NCBI RefSeq assembly: GCF_000308655.1
Contig: NZ_BAGC01000053.1
Location: 124,001 to 188,000, forward strand
Direction: 5' to 3'
Length of the DNA stretch: 64,000 nucleotides
From: Nocardia niigatensis NBRC 100131
GTDB taxonomy: Bacteria; Actinomycetota; Actinomycetes; Mycobacteriales; Mycobacteriaceae
A model generated the notes under the pieces. That model searched no databases. It had not been told where the DNA came from and saw only the letters and a list, made by a program, of their open reading frames with translations. Both the position numbers and the translations under genes were made by a program. Positions 15,432 to 24,158 of this stretch are shown here, one piece after another. Each line of letters starts with the position of its first letter. Position 1 is the first letter of the stretch.

Positions 15432-17176
15432 CCAACGCCAACGAAAACCGTTCGACTTCCGACGGATCACCGAAGACGGCACCGGCTCAGACCGTTCAGC
15501 AGCGTCCGTCAGCGCAGCCATCGAATCCTGCGGGCGCTTCGCCGCAGTCGAAGCCCGCGACAGTCAATCGCGCCTCGGCGGTACTGGATTCGGCGCACCT
15601 GGGCGATATCGAGGGCGCGCTCGGGAAGATCAAGCTCACCGACACCGACCATCCGCGCACGTTCAAGACCCGGATGTTGACGCTGCTGGCCATCATCGGG
15701 CCCGGCCTGATCGTGATGGTCGGCGACAACGACGCCGGTGGGGTGGCGACCTACGCCCAAGCCGGCCAGAACTACGGGTACAGCCTGCTGTGGGTGTTGT
15801 TGCTGCTGATTCCCGTCTTGATCGTGAACCAGGAGATGGTGGTGCGCCTGGGCGCGGTCACCGGTGTGGGGCATGCCCGGCTGATCAATGAGCGTTTCGG
15901 CCGCGGGTGGGGCTGGTTCTCGGTCGGTGACCTGTTCGTCCTGAACTTCCTCACGATCGTCACCGAGTTCATCGGTGTCAGCCTGGCGGCGGAGTATTTC
16001 GGCATCTCCAAATACATCGTGGTGCCCACCGCGGCGGTGGCGCTGGTGGCCATCATGGCTTCCGGGAGTTTCCAACGGTGGGAGCGGGCGATGTTCGCGT
16101 TCATCGCGGTCACCCTGCTACAGATCCCGATGCTGCTGATATCGCATCCCGATTGGGGCCGCGCGGCACGCAGTTTCGTGGTTCCCGGTGTGTCGGGCGG
16201 TTTCACCTCCGATGCGGTGCTGCTGATCATCGCCATGGTCGGCACCACCGTCGCGCCCTGGCAGCTGTTCTTCCAGCAGTCGAATATCGTCGACAAACGC
16301 ATCACGCCACGGTTCATCGGCTATGAGCGCGCCGACACCACCCTGGGCGCGTTCGTGGTCGTCGGCGGCGCGACGGCACTGGTGATGACGGCCGACTACG
16401 CCGCGCGTGCCACCGACTCGGTGGGCAAGTTCACCGATGCCGGCGATATCGCGCGCATGCTCGGGCAGGCGCACCACGTCCTCGGGCCGTTCTTCGCGAT
16501 CGTGCTGCTCGACGCGTCCATCATCGGCGCGGCCGCGGTCACCCTGGCCACCAGTTACGCCTTCGGCGACGTATTCGGTATCAAGCACTCGCTGCACCGC
16601 GGGTTCCGCGATGCCAAGCAGTTCTACCTGTCCTACATCGCCATGGTCGTCGTCGCCGCCATGATCGTGCTGATTCCGGGTGCGCCGCTGGGTTTGATCA
16701 CCACCGCGGTGCAGGCGCTGGCCGGGTTGTTGCTGCCCAGCGCGAGTGTGTTTCTGCTGTTGTTGTGCAACGACCCGCAGGTGCTGGGCCCCTGGGTCAA
16801 TCGAACGTGGCTCAACATCGTGGCCGGAGTCATCGTCGGGGCGCTGCTGCTGTTGTCCGCAATCCTCATGGCCACCACCTTGTTCCCGGAACTGGACGTG
16901 GTGGCGACCTCGGAGTACCTCGCGGCCGGCATCGTCGTGCTCACCGTCTCGACGCTGGTGGCGCTACGCGTGATGCAACGCCGCTCGCCTGCGCCACCGC
17001 CGATCCCGAAGATCGACGAATCCGAGAAGGACACCTGGCGCATGCCACCGCTGGCCCTGCTCGAGCCGGTGACCTGGTCGGCCGGCACCAGACTCGGCAT
17101 GCTCGCCCTGCGCGGCTATCTGGTGATCGGCGCGATCCTGCTCGTCGTCAAGGCAGTTCAGCTGGGGCGTGGCTGA
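15428..17176 (+). CDS. NRAMP-related metal transporter with altered binding site
   Basis: A 582-residue membrane protein with a Pro/Ser/Gln-rich 70-residue cytosolic N-terminus and about 11 helices. TM1 has GPGLIVMVGDNDAGGVATYA, which aligns with the NRAMP DPGN motif: Asp102 is kept, while Pro and Asn become Ala103 and Gly105. TM6 has AMVGTTVAPWQLFFQQSNIV, aligning with the MPHN motif: Met becomes Ala and His becomes Trp. Loss of the Met ligand is expected to weaken selection for Mn/Fe and resembles the NRAMP-related magnesium transporter branch. Coupling to an MgtE-N/CBS protein supports Mg2+ as substrate, though that is inference. Confidence 0.85.
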   Translation: MTNANENRSTSDGSPKTAPAQTVQQRPSAQPSNPAGASPQSKPATVNRASAVLDSAHLGDIEGALGKIKLTDTDHPRTFKTRMLTLLAIIGPGLIVMVGDNDAGGVATYAQAGQNYGYSLLWVLLLLIPVLIVNQEMVVRLGAVTGVGHARLINERFGRGWGWFSVGDLFVLNFLTIVTEFIGVSLAAEYFGISKYIVVPTAAVALVAIMASGSFQRWERAMFAFIAVTLLQIPMLLISHPDWGRAARSFVVPGVSGGFTSDAVLLIIAMVGTTVAPWQLFFQQSNIVDKRITPRFIGYERADTTLGAFVVVGGATALVMTADYAARATDSVGKFTDAGDIARMLGQAHHVLGPFFAIVLLDASIIGAAAVTLATSYAFGDVFGIKHSLHRGFRDAKQFYLSYIAMVVVAAMIVLIPGAPLGLITTAVQALAGLLLPSASVFLLLLCNDPQVLGPWVNRTWLNIVAGVIVGALLLLSAILMATTLFPELDVVATSEYLAAGIVVLTVSTLVALRVMQRRSPAPPPIPKIDESEKDTWRMPPLALLEPVTWSAGTRLGMLALRGYLVIGAILLVVKAVQLGRG

Positions 17177-17202
17177 ACCCACGCCCGGGGCCCGTACAGT
17201 GA

Positions 17203-17219
17203 CCCGCGCACAGTGCGGG
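17203..17219 (+). terminator. Weak hairpin after transporter gene
   Basis: CCCGC (17203-17207) pairs with GCGGG (17215-17219) across a 7-base loop, about 25 bases after the transporter stop. No T-run. A possible intrinsic terminator of the operon at 14097-17176. Confidence 0.3.
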
Positions 17220-17401
17220 CCTGTGGGCGAGATCCCTCGATGCCCGGTCGAGTATCCCCATGCCGCAATGGCACTGATAGGCCCGAACCCACGCTTGGGA
17301 CCACAGCGGGGCGCGTCGGGGTGCGAGAGGCACGGGAGCGGGTAGCGACGGTCGGCCGATCGGATCCGATGGCTCCGGATCGTCGTGCCAGGCTGTTGGG
17401 C

Positions 17402-17875
17402 ATGTCCGAACCCCTGCACTACATTCCTCATCCGCACATCGCCGAACGCAAGCAGGCCGGACCGCCGAAAACCACCGACGTGGCCACGGCGCCACCCGAT
17501 TCCGCGTGGTACACACGGTTCAACGCGAACCTGGCGGTCGTGATCACCAAGGGCGTCGGCACCATGTGGTGTGCGTACGCGTTCGCCGCGCTCAGTTTCG
17601 TGTCACTGCCCGCTGCGATCGGCTCGGGCAGTCCCGTCATCCTGGTCTCCTGGATCAGTCAGACGTTCCTGCAGCTCGTGCTCCTGAGCATCATCATCGT
17701 GGGCCAGAACATCCTGGCCGCAGCCGCCGACAAACGCGCCGAGGCCACCTACAACGACAGTGACGCGATCCTGACCACCACCCTGGACATCCATCGGCAC
17801 CTCGAGCAGCAGGACAAGCAGATCCGCGACCTGATGGAGACGATCCGCGACATGGAGCGGCACCGGGAATCCTGA
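17402..17875 (+). CDS. DUF1003-like membrane protein
   Basis: A 157-residue protein with two transmembrane helices (GVGTMWCAYAFAALSFVSLP and SQTFLQLVLLSIIIVGQNIL) flanked by the basic/polar DKRAEATYNDSDAILTTTLD segment and a C-terminal coiled coil (DIHRHLEQQDKQIRDLMETI). This arrangement matches the DUF1003 family often found beside Mg/cation transporters. It follows the transporter by 225 bases in the same direction. Role unknown; possible accessory to ion transport. Confidence 0.75.
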   Translation: MSEPLHYIPHPHIAERKQAGPPKTTDVATAPPDSAWYTRFNANLAVVITKGVGTMWCAYAFAALSFVSLPAAIGSGSPVILVSWISQTFLQLVLLSIIIVGQNILAAAADKRAEATYNDSDAILTTTLDIHRHLEQQDKQIRDLMETIRDMERHRES

Positions 17876-18204
17876 AGCCGGACCGAGCCGTAAAGCCTGT
17901 TCTCCCATCATGGTTTCGGGGGCCGCCCGGTCGATCCGCCGGCAGTATTTCTCCTTCGGTCCCAGCGTCTCGGCCAGCCCGCCGAGCGTGAGTCCGGGGC
18001 CTCTGTCGGCGGGACTCTGGGCGTGACCGAAGTCCTGGACGGGACCATGGGCCCGGCCAGGTCACCACGGCGACAACGGGGACGGCCAGCCTGGACGCCA
18101 ACACGACGTTTCCCGATCGCATCATGTTCAACGACTCGCCGGAAGGGGGACATATGGCGGGCTGGGTGGGTACGGTGCGGGCGGCGACCACCGGGCGGGG
18201 CGAA
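17876..18204. other. Gap between converging genes
   Basis: About 330 bases, no supported gene. Short open frames here (for example around 18154) overlap the monooxygenase antisense and lack coding character. No strong terminator hairpin was found. Confidence 0.4.
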
Positions 18205-19707
18205 TCAGTTTCTGCGTCTGCCGGTTTCGTTCAGCCGGCGATGCAGCTTGCGCACTGCCGATCGGTACGATCCGGGATCGACGGGCAGCAACCATTGGCG
18301 CAGACGGGCCGCGGGGCCGAGGTTTATGCCCACCTCGTCGAGCACCTCATCGATGTGCCGCACCGAGAACGGGATGATGTTCGTGCCGTTGGCCTGTTTG
18401 CCTTCGGTTCGCTCGATCATCCAGGCCAGGCGGCGTTCGGTGAATGCGCGGCGGTCCGCCGGATCGGGCAGCGCGACGCCGTCGCCGAGATAGCTGATCA
18501 CCCACAGCACCGCCGCTTCGACGCTGAGCGGGCTCAGCAGGGAGGAGCCGTAGCCCACGAAGAACAGGCGGGGCACGTCCAGGGGCAGGATCTGGCGGTA
18601 GAGCAGGAAGTTGCCGTCGGCGTCGGTCACCCGATGCCGGATGTCCTCGGCGAGGAACGGCGTCTGCTGCTTGAATCCCGTGGCGCAGACCACGACATCG
18701 GCTGCGCGCACGGTGCCGTCCGACAGCGCCACGGTCGGGCGGCCGTCCTTGTCGTAGAGCCCGGTAATGACCGCGCCGCGGTGGAAGTCGATAACGCCGT
18801 CGCGGATCTTCTCGTAGAACCCTTCGGTGGCCAGGCTCACCGCGTGGCGGACGATCCGTTCGAAGCGGCCTTCCGGCACCAGGCCGAGGCGGTCGAACAT
18901 CAACTGCCGCCGTGTGATCCACTCGACTGCGCCCAGCAACCCGGTGCGCACGAACCGCCCCGGTCCGGTCAGGAACCGCGCCGCGCCGCGCTGGTCGACG
19001 TGCTCGAACAGCGCCTCGCTCAGGCGGGTGAGCAGGATGTATTTGTAGGTGAGGAAACCCGCGAGCCGGCGCGGCATCTTCCAGGTGACCTCGCGCGCGA
19101 CCACGGTCGTCGACCCGGCCACCTCGCTCAGCGCCTCCGCGATATCGCAGGCCGATTTGCCGTACCCGACCACCACGATGTCCTTGCCCACGGCGTCGGC
19201 GAGATCGTTGAATTCCGAGGCCGCGCAAACCCTCCCGCCCGCGGTGCGGAAGTCGTCGAGGCCCGGGTATTCGGGGACGAACGGGTCGCAGAAGATGCCG
19301 TTGGCGACGATGAGCTGGTCGAATTGCGATGAGGACACCCCGTCGGTCGCCACATCCCTGGCGATCAGCGTCCATTTCCCGGCGGACTCGTCCAGGTCGG
19401 CGGTGAGCACTTCGGTGTTCAGCCGGATGCAGTCGTCCAGGCCGAACCGCGAGACATAGTCGGCCAGGTATGCCTGCACCTGCGCACCGGTCGGGAATTG
19501 CGGATAGTGCCGGGGCATCGGGAAATCCGAGAACGCGTAGGTGCCCTTGTTGTTCTGCGTGGTGACGCCCGGATACTGCCGCGTCCGGCTCCACACGCCG
19601 CCGACATCCGGTGTCCGGTCGAAAACGGTGACGTCGTAGCCGAATTCGCGCAGCAGTTTGGCCGAGCACAACCCGGCCACTCCCGCGCCGATGATCGCGA
19701 TTCTCAT
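18205..19707 (-). CDS. FAD-dependent monooxygenase (FMO-like)
   Basis: A 500-residue flavoprotein and last gene of the catabolic operon. FAD site: IAIIGAGVAGLCSAKLLREF at residues 3-22; GGVW near 36. NADPH site: IVVVGYGKSACDIAEALSEV at about 177-196. C-terminal ATGF motif: VVCATGFKQQTPF. The FMO/BVMO fingerprint F-x-G-x3-H-x3-(F/Y/W) is degraded: around residues 153-166 (FRTAGGRVCAASEF) a Cys stands where His is expected. It may oxygenate an N- or S-containing or aliphatic part of the substrate. Start overlaps the aldolase stop by 4 bases. Confidence 0.85.
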   Translation of the reverse strand: MRIAIIGAGVAGLCSAKLLREFGYDVTVFDRTPDVGGVWSRTRQYPGVTTQNNKGTYAFSDFPMPRHYPQFPTGAQVQAYLADYVSRFGLDDCIRLNTEVLTADLDESAGKWTLIARDVATDGVSSSQFDQLIVANGIFCDPFVPEYPGLDDFRTAGGRVCAASEFNDLADAVGKDIVVVGYGKSACDIAEALSEVAGSTTVVAREVTWKMPRRLAGFLTYKYILLTRLSEALFEHVDQRGAARFLTGPGRFVRTGLLGAVEWITRRQLMFDRLGLVPEGRFERIVRHAVSLATEGFYEKIRDGVIDFHRGAVITGLYDKDGRPTVALSDGTVRAADVVVCATGFKQQTPFLAEDIRHRVTDADGNFLLYRQILPLDVPRLFFVGYGSSLLSPLSVEAAVLWVISYLGDGVALPDPADRRAFTERRLAWMIERTEGKQANGTNIIPFSVRHIDEVLDEVGINLGPAARLRQWLLPVDPGSYRSAVRKLHRRLNETGRRRN

Positions 19708-20762
19708 CGGGCCTCCATCGCGAGCTCGCCGGCGGCCCGCTCCCGCAGTAGCTCCAGGGCGATATCGATGATCATGTCCTCCTGCCCGCCGACATAGCGC
19801 TTCGCGCCGACGCGGTAGAGGATCTCGTGGGCGGGCACACCGTAGCGGGCCGCGGCGCGCTCGGCGTGCAGCAGGAAGCTCGAGTAGACCCCGGCATAGC
19901 CCTGGACGATCGAGGACCGGTCCATGACCGGCAGCCGGGTGATGTACGGCTTGACGACTTCCTCTGCGGCGGAGAGCAGGACGTCCTTGTCGACCCCGGT
20001 CGTGACGCCGAGCCGGTCGAAGACCGTCGCCAGTACCTCGGTGGGCGAGTTGCCGGCGCCCGCGCCGAGCGCCACCAGCGAGCCGTCGATTTGGCGAGCC
20101 CCGGCCCGATGGGCGAGTACCGAATTCGCGACGCCGAAGCTGAGATTCTGATGCCCGTGATAGCCGACCTCGGCGTCCGTGCCCAGTTCGGCGACCAGTG
20201 CCTGCACCCGCTCGGTCACGTCGTCGAGGATGAGCGCGCCCGCGGAGTCGACCACATACACGCATTGGCATCCTGCGTCGGCCATGATGCGCGCCTGCCG
20301 GGCCAGCGCCTCGGGGGTGGACATATGCGAGAGCATCAGGAAGCCGACGGTTTCCATGCCGAGATCACGGGCGATGCCGAAATGCTGAATGGAGATGTCG
20401 GCCTCGGTGCAGTGGGTGGCGATACGCACCGCGCCCGCGCCCAGGTCGTGCGCCTGCTTCAGGTCGGCGACGGTGCCCAGGCCCGGGAGCAGCAGCACGG
20501 CGATCTTCGCCCGGCGCGCCGCGTCGACCGCGGTGGCGATCAGCCTGCGCTCGTCGACCAGCGAGAATCCGTAATTGAACGTCGATCCGCCCAGTCCGTC
20601 ACCGTGCGCGACCTCGATGAGCGAGATCCCGGCCGTGTCCAGTGCGCGCACGGTCTCGCGCACCTGCTCTTCGGTGAATTGATGTGCCATGGCGTGGCTG
20701 CCGTCGCGCAGGGTGGTATCCACCAGGCGCACAGCGCGTTCGGTCCTGTCCCAGGTTTTCAT
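19704..20762 (-). CDS. 4-hydroxy-2-oxovalerate aldolase
   Basis: A 352-residue DmpG/MhpE-type HMGL-like aldolase, which cleaves 4-hydroxy-2-oxo acids to pyruvate and an aldehyde passed to the acylating dehydrogenase. It has the metal/catalytic motif LVDTTLRDGSHAMAHQFT (Arg19-Asp20, His23), VGYHGHQNLSFGVANSV with the two His metal ligands, and the C-terminal communication domain (SSIVQGYAGVYSSFLLHAER). It overlaps the dehydrogenase gene upstream by 4 bases; these two enzymes form a channelling complex in known systems. Confidence 0.93.
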   Translation of the reverse strand: MKTWDRTERAVRLVDTTLRDGSHAMAHQFTEEQVRETVRALDTAGISLIEVAHGDGLGGSTFNYGFSLVDERRLIATAVDAARRAKIAVLLLPGLGTVADLKQAHDLGAGAVRIATHCTEADISIQHFGIARDLGMETVGFLMLSHMSTPEALARQARIMADAGCQCVYVVDSAGALILDDVTERVQALVAELGTDAEVGYHGHQNLSFGVANSVLAHRAGARQIDGSLVALGAGAGNSPTEVLATVFDRLGVTTGVDKDVLLSAAEEVVKPYITRLPVMDRSSIVQGYAGVYSSFLLHAERAAARYGVPAHEILYRVGAKRYVGGQEDMIIDIALELLRERAAGELAMEAR

Positions 20763-21676
20763 CGGGTCCCCACCTTGTTCTCGGTGCGCAGCAGCGCGGC
20801 GGCCATGCGTTCGCCTGCCTCGGCCGCGGCGGCGGTCATGATGTCGAGATTCCCGGCGTAGGGCGGCAGATAGTCGCCCGCCCCGCGTACTTCCAGGAAC
20901 ACCGCGACCCGCGCCTTGCCGTTCCAGCCCGGGCGCGGATCGTCGAATTGCGGGTCGGACTTGAGCGTGTAGCCGGGCACATAGGTCCGGACATCGGCGA
21001 CCATCGCGTGCACCGATTCGATGATGGCGTCCCGGTCGGCGTCGGGATCGATGGCGCAGAAGACGGTGTCGCGCATGATCATCGGGGGTTCGACCGGATT
21101 GATGATGATGATCGCGCGCCCGCACTCGGCGCCGCCGACCGCCTCGATGGCGCGGGCCGTGGTCTCGGTGAACTCGTCGATATTGGCCCGGGTGCCGGGC
21201 CCGGCCGAACGGGAGGAGATGGAGGCGACGATCTCGGCGTAGGACACCGGGGTGACGCGGTTGACCGCGTGCACGATCGGGATGGTGGCCTGGCCGCCGC
21301 AGGTGATCATGTTGACGTTCGGGGCGGTGATGTTCTCGGCGAGATTGACCACCGGGCACAGGAAAGGCCCGACGGCCGCCGGTGTCAGATCTATGGCCGC
21401 AATCCCGGCCTGCGCATAGAGTTCGGCGTTCCTCTGGTGTGCACCGGCCGAGGTCGCCTCGAAGACCAGCTGCGGCAGCTCAGGCTGGGACAGCAGCCAT
21501 TCGACCCCGCCGGCGGAGGTGGTCACCCCCTGCGCGGCGGCCCGCGCCAGCCCGTCGGAGGCCGGGTCCACGCCCACCATGTAGCGAACGTCGATGGTCC
21601 CGCTGCGGGTGAGTTTGGCCAGCAGGTCGGTGCCGATATTGCCTGGGCCGACAATCGCGGCCGTGATCATGGACAT
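20759..21676 (-). CDS. Acetaldehyde dehydrogenase (acylating)
   Basis: A 305-residue DmpF/MhpF-type enzyme, converting acetaldehyde (or propanal), CoA and NAD+ to the acyl-CoA. Rossmann motif AAIVGPGNIGTDLLAKL at residues 6-22; catalytic Cys126 in VNMITCGGQATIPIVHAV; ISSRSAGPGTRANIDEFTET is a family signature. Full length for the family. Partner of the aldolase just downstream. Start ATG 21676 lies 28 bases after the hydratase stop. Confidence 0.94.
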   Translation of the reverse strand: MSMITAAIVGPGNIGTDLLAKLTRSGTIDVRYMVGVDPASDGLARAAAQGVTTSAGGVEWLLSQPELPQLVFEATSAGAHQRNAELYAQAGIAAIDLTPAAVGPFLCPVVNLAENITAPNVNMITCGGQATIPIVHAVNRVTPVSYAEIVASISSRSAGPGTRANIDEFTETTARAIEAVGGAECGRAIIIINPVEPPMIMRDTVFCAIDPDADRDAIIESVHAMVADVRTYVPGYTLKSDPQFDDPRPGWNGKARVAVFLEVRGAGDYLPPYAGNLDIMTAAAAEAGERMAAALLRTENKVGTR

Positions 21677-21704
21677 AGTGACTCCTGTTGTGCCGCGGTG
21701 TGAT

Positions 21705-22526
21705 TCACTCGGCGGAGAAATGGGTTGCCAGCGTCCCCAGGCCGGCGAATTCGATGTGGAAGCTGTCCCCGGCGCGCACCGGGAGTGCCGCGGTCATGGA
21801 GCCGGGGATGACGATCTCGCCCTGCTCGACGGCGACGCCGACCGCTCCGAGCGTATTGGCCAGCCAGACCAGGGCGTTGATCGGCGAATCCAGTACGGCG
21901 GCACCGGCTCCGGTGGCCGCGGGCTCGCCGTTGCGGTGCACCACGACTCCCATGAGCCGCAGATCCACATCGCTGGGTGCCATGGCCCGGCTGCCGAGGA
22001 CAACACCGCCGGAGGAGGCGTTGTCGGCGATGGTGTCGGCGAGGGTGATGTTCCAATCGCGAATGCGCGAGTCGATGATCTCGACGGCCGGCAGGACGCA
22101 ATCGATGGCACGCACCGCGTCCGCGGGGGTGACGCCGGGTCCGGCCAGGGTGCGGCCCATGACAAATGCCACCTCCGGCTCGATGCGCGGCTGCAGGAAC
22201 CGCCCGGCCGGGATGGCCGCGCCCTGGGGCAGGAACATCGAGGCCGTCAGCCGCCCATAGTCGGGGCTGTCCACGCCCAGCTGCTGTTGCATGACCCGCG
22301 AGGTGAGGCCGATCTTGTGCCCGCGCACCGGATCACCGGCCTGCTCCCAGGCCCGGATCTGGCGCTGCTGGATGGCGTAAGCGTCGGCCGTTGTCAGCCC
22401 GGGATGGGTGCGACTGGGCGGCTCGATCGGCTCGCCGCCGCGGTAGGCCGACAGCAGCCGGTCGGCGATCTCCTGGTGGTCCCGCTCGGAAATCCGCTGT
22501 GCGCCGGGAGAATACGCGATGGTCAT
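21705..22526 (-). CDS. 2-keto-4-pentenoate hydratase
   Basis: A 273-residue MhpD/DmpE-type member of the fumarylacetoacetate-hydrolase-fold superfamily. It hydrates the 2-hydroxydienoate released by the C-C hydrolase. Typical stretches: DAYAIQQRQIRAWEQAGDPV, GHKIGLTSRVMQQQLGVDSP and EPEVAFVMGRTLAGPGVT with the divalent-metal Glu-x-Glu, plus SGGVVLGSRAMAPSDVDL. Its start overlaps the stop of the hydrolase gene by 4 bases, which indicates translational coupling. Confidence 0.93.
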   Translation of the reverse strand: MTIAYSPGAQRISERDHQEIADRLLSAYRGGEPIEPPSRTHPGLTTADAYAIQQRQIRAWEQAGDPVRGHKIGLTSRVMQQQLGVDSPDYGRLTASMFLPQGAAIPAGRFLQPRIEPEVAFVMGRTLAGPGVTPADAVRAIDCVLPAVEIIDSRIRDWNITLADTIADNASSGGVVLGSRAMAPSDVDLRLMGVVVHRNGEPAATGAGAAVLDSPINALVWLANTLGAVGVAVEQGEIVIPGSMTAALPVRAGDSFHIEFAGLGTLATHFSAE

Positions 22527-23377
22527 GCGCCGGCTCCGATCGCCGAGTCGGCCTCCCGGAAGAACTGGTCGACGAGCTGCTGGAAGCGCCGGGCGTGCTC
22601 GATCTGGGTCCAGTGCCCGCAGCGGCCGAAGGCGTGCAGCTGGGCGTTCGGGATGGTGCGGAACATATGCAGCGAGGCGTCCAGCGGCACCACGCGGTCC
22701 TCGCGCCCGTGCAGGATCAGCACCTCGTGCTCAATGGCGGCCAGCAGTTCGTCGGGCACGATCTGGGCATCGAGCCAGCGTTGCCGCGGCGGCGGGAACA
22801 CCTTCTCGAACGCCTCCTGCGCGCCCGGCCGGATAGTGGCGCGGTAACGCAGTTCGGCAAGTTCGTCGGTCACCAGTGACCGGTCGAAGGCCATGATGTC
22901 CATGATCTTCTTCATATTGGCCACCGACGGCGTGTAGCCCCAGAGCTGATCGAGTTCGTCGGTGAAGGCCATCTTCACGCCACCCGCGCCCATGAGCACG
23001 ATGCGGTCCAGCCGCTCGGGATGCCGGGTGGCCAGGTGAAGCGCGAGACCCCCGCCGAAGGAATTGCCGACCACGTGCGTCTTCTCGATGCCCAGACCGT
23101 CGAGCAGCGCCAGGATCTGGTCGATCCAGCTGTCGAAGATGGCGAACTCGGCCGGCTCCGGCAGCGAGGTGTAGCCGAAGCCGACCAGATCCGGCGCGAT
23201 CACCCGGAACCGTTCGGACAGTACGGGAATCAGCCCGCGCCAGTTCGCCCAGGCGGAGACGCCCGCCCCCGAACCGTGCAGCAGCAACACGGGGCTGCCC
23301 GCGCCGACATCGTGGTAATTGGTGTCGAAAGCACCCGTGCGCAGGCTCAGGCCGATCTCGGGATTCGTGGTCGTCAT
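22523..23377 (-). CDS. Meta-cleavage product C-C hydrolase (alpha/beta)
   Basis: A 284-residue BphD/MhpC/HsaD-like hydrolase. Oxyanion motif LLLHGSGAGVSAWANW, nucleophile Ser106 in VVGNSFGGGLALHL, acid Asp227 in LILHGREDRVVPLD and base His255 in FGRCGHWTQIEH, so the catalytic triad is complete. It acts after the extradiol dioxygenase, splitting the ring-fission product into an acid and a 2-hydroxydienoate. ATG 23377 has GGAG 6 bases upstream and is preferred to the one at 23398. Confidence 0.93.
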   Translation of the reverse strand: MTTTNPEIGLSLRTGAFDTNYHDVGAGSPVLLLHGSGAGVSAWANWRGLIPVLSERFRVIAPDLVGFGYTSLPEPAEFAIFDSWIDQILALLDGLGIEKTHVVGNSFGGGLALHLATRHPERLDRIVLMGAGGVKMAFTDELDQLWGYTPSVANMKKIMDIMAFDRSLVTDELAELRYRATIRPGAQEAFEKVFPPPRQRWLDAQIVPDELLAAIEHEVLILHGREDRVVPLDASLHMFRTIPNAQLHAFGRCGHWTQIEHARRFQQLVDQFFREADSAIGAGA

Positions 23378-23405
23378 CGTGTACTCCGTTCGCGACAAAG
23401 AGAAT

Positions 23406-24158
23406 TCACCCGGCCACCGCCACGGCGGCGAGCAGTTCGTCCTGCACCCGCGCAGGCGCCGGGTAGGCCCGCTTGCTGTGGCTCAGCCCGGTTTGCACCA
23501 GGAGTTCGCACATCTTGTAGGCGACGACTCCCGGATTGATGACGGGGACCTCGAGGACCCGCTCGAGGTGAGCGTGCGACTGGTGCATGGTGGTGGACCC
23601 GAGCAGGATCACGTCCGCCCCGTCCTCGTCGATGGCCGCGCGCGCCTCCCGTTCCAGCGCGGCGAACACGAAATCCTCCTTGCCGGCGAGAAGTTCGGCG
23701 GTATCGGGCGGCACCCCGATATCGCGCACCGATGCCAGCCGCGCGGTGAGACCGTGCTCGCGCGCGGCCTTGTGGTACAGCTCGTGCCACTGCGGCCACA
23801 TGGTGACGACCGAGAACTTCTTGCCCAGCAGTGCGGCCAGCAGCATGGACGCCTGGCTGGGGGCCACCACCGGAATGCTGAGCCGCGAACGCAGCGCGGC
23901 CAGCGCCGAATCGCTCATGGAATTCACGCACACCGCGGCATAGCCCTGCTGCTCCGCTCGGCAACCCGCGTCGAGAACGAAGGCGTCGGCGAGGGTGGTC
24001 TCGTAGGCGCTGTCGAGGGTTGTACCGCCGGCGCGCGCGGAGACGAAGACGTTCTCGAAGCCGGGATGCACGACCGCGGGCGGGATCTGGGCGGCGAAGG
24101 CGTCCAGGGCTTCCGGCGGCACCGGAACGGGCACGATATTGAGTACGCGATGGGTCAC
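23406..24158 (-). CDS. Asp/Glu racemase-superfamily protein with both Cys replaced
   Basis: A 250-residue protein of the Asp/Glu/hydantoin racemase fold, starting at GTG 24158 (GTGA overlap with the M20-like gene). The first catalytic position falls in GYAAVCVNSMSDSALAAL: aligned to the usual G-C-F-x-D-P, Cys is Ser80. The second falls in ADVILLGSTTMHQS: the usual LGCT is LGST, Ser188. A normal two-base Cys racemase or maleate isomerase mechanism is therefore not available. It could be a decyclase-like, hydrolytic or binding variant. Context: between hydrolase and M20-like genes of a ring-cleavage operon. Confidence 0.75.
   Translation of the reverse strand: MTHRVLNIVPVPVPPEALDAFAAQIPPAVVHPGFENVFVSARAGGTTLDSAYETTLADAFVLDAGCRAEQQGYAAVCVNSMSDSALAALRSRLSIPVVAPSQASMLLAALLGKKFSVVTMWPQWHELYHKAAREHGLTARLASVRDIGVPPDTAELLAGKEDFVFAALEREARAAIDEDGADVILLGSTTMHQSHAHLERVLEVPVINPGVVAYKMCELLVQTGLSHSKRAYPAPARVQDELLAAVAVAG

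Noticed and set aside
18205..19707. Baeyer-Villiger monooxygenase assignment
   Set aside because: The BVMO fingerprint with its essential His and Trp is not present, so only an FMO-like call is supported.
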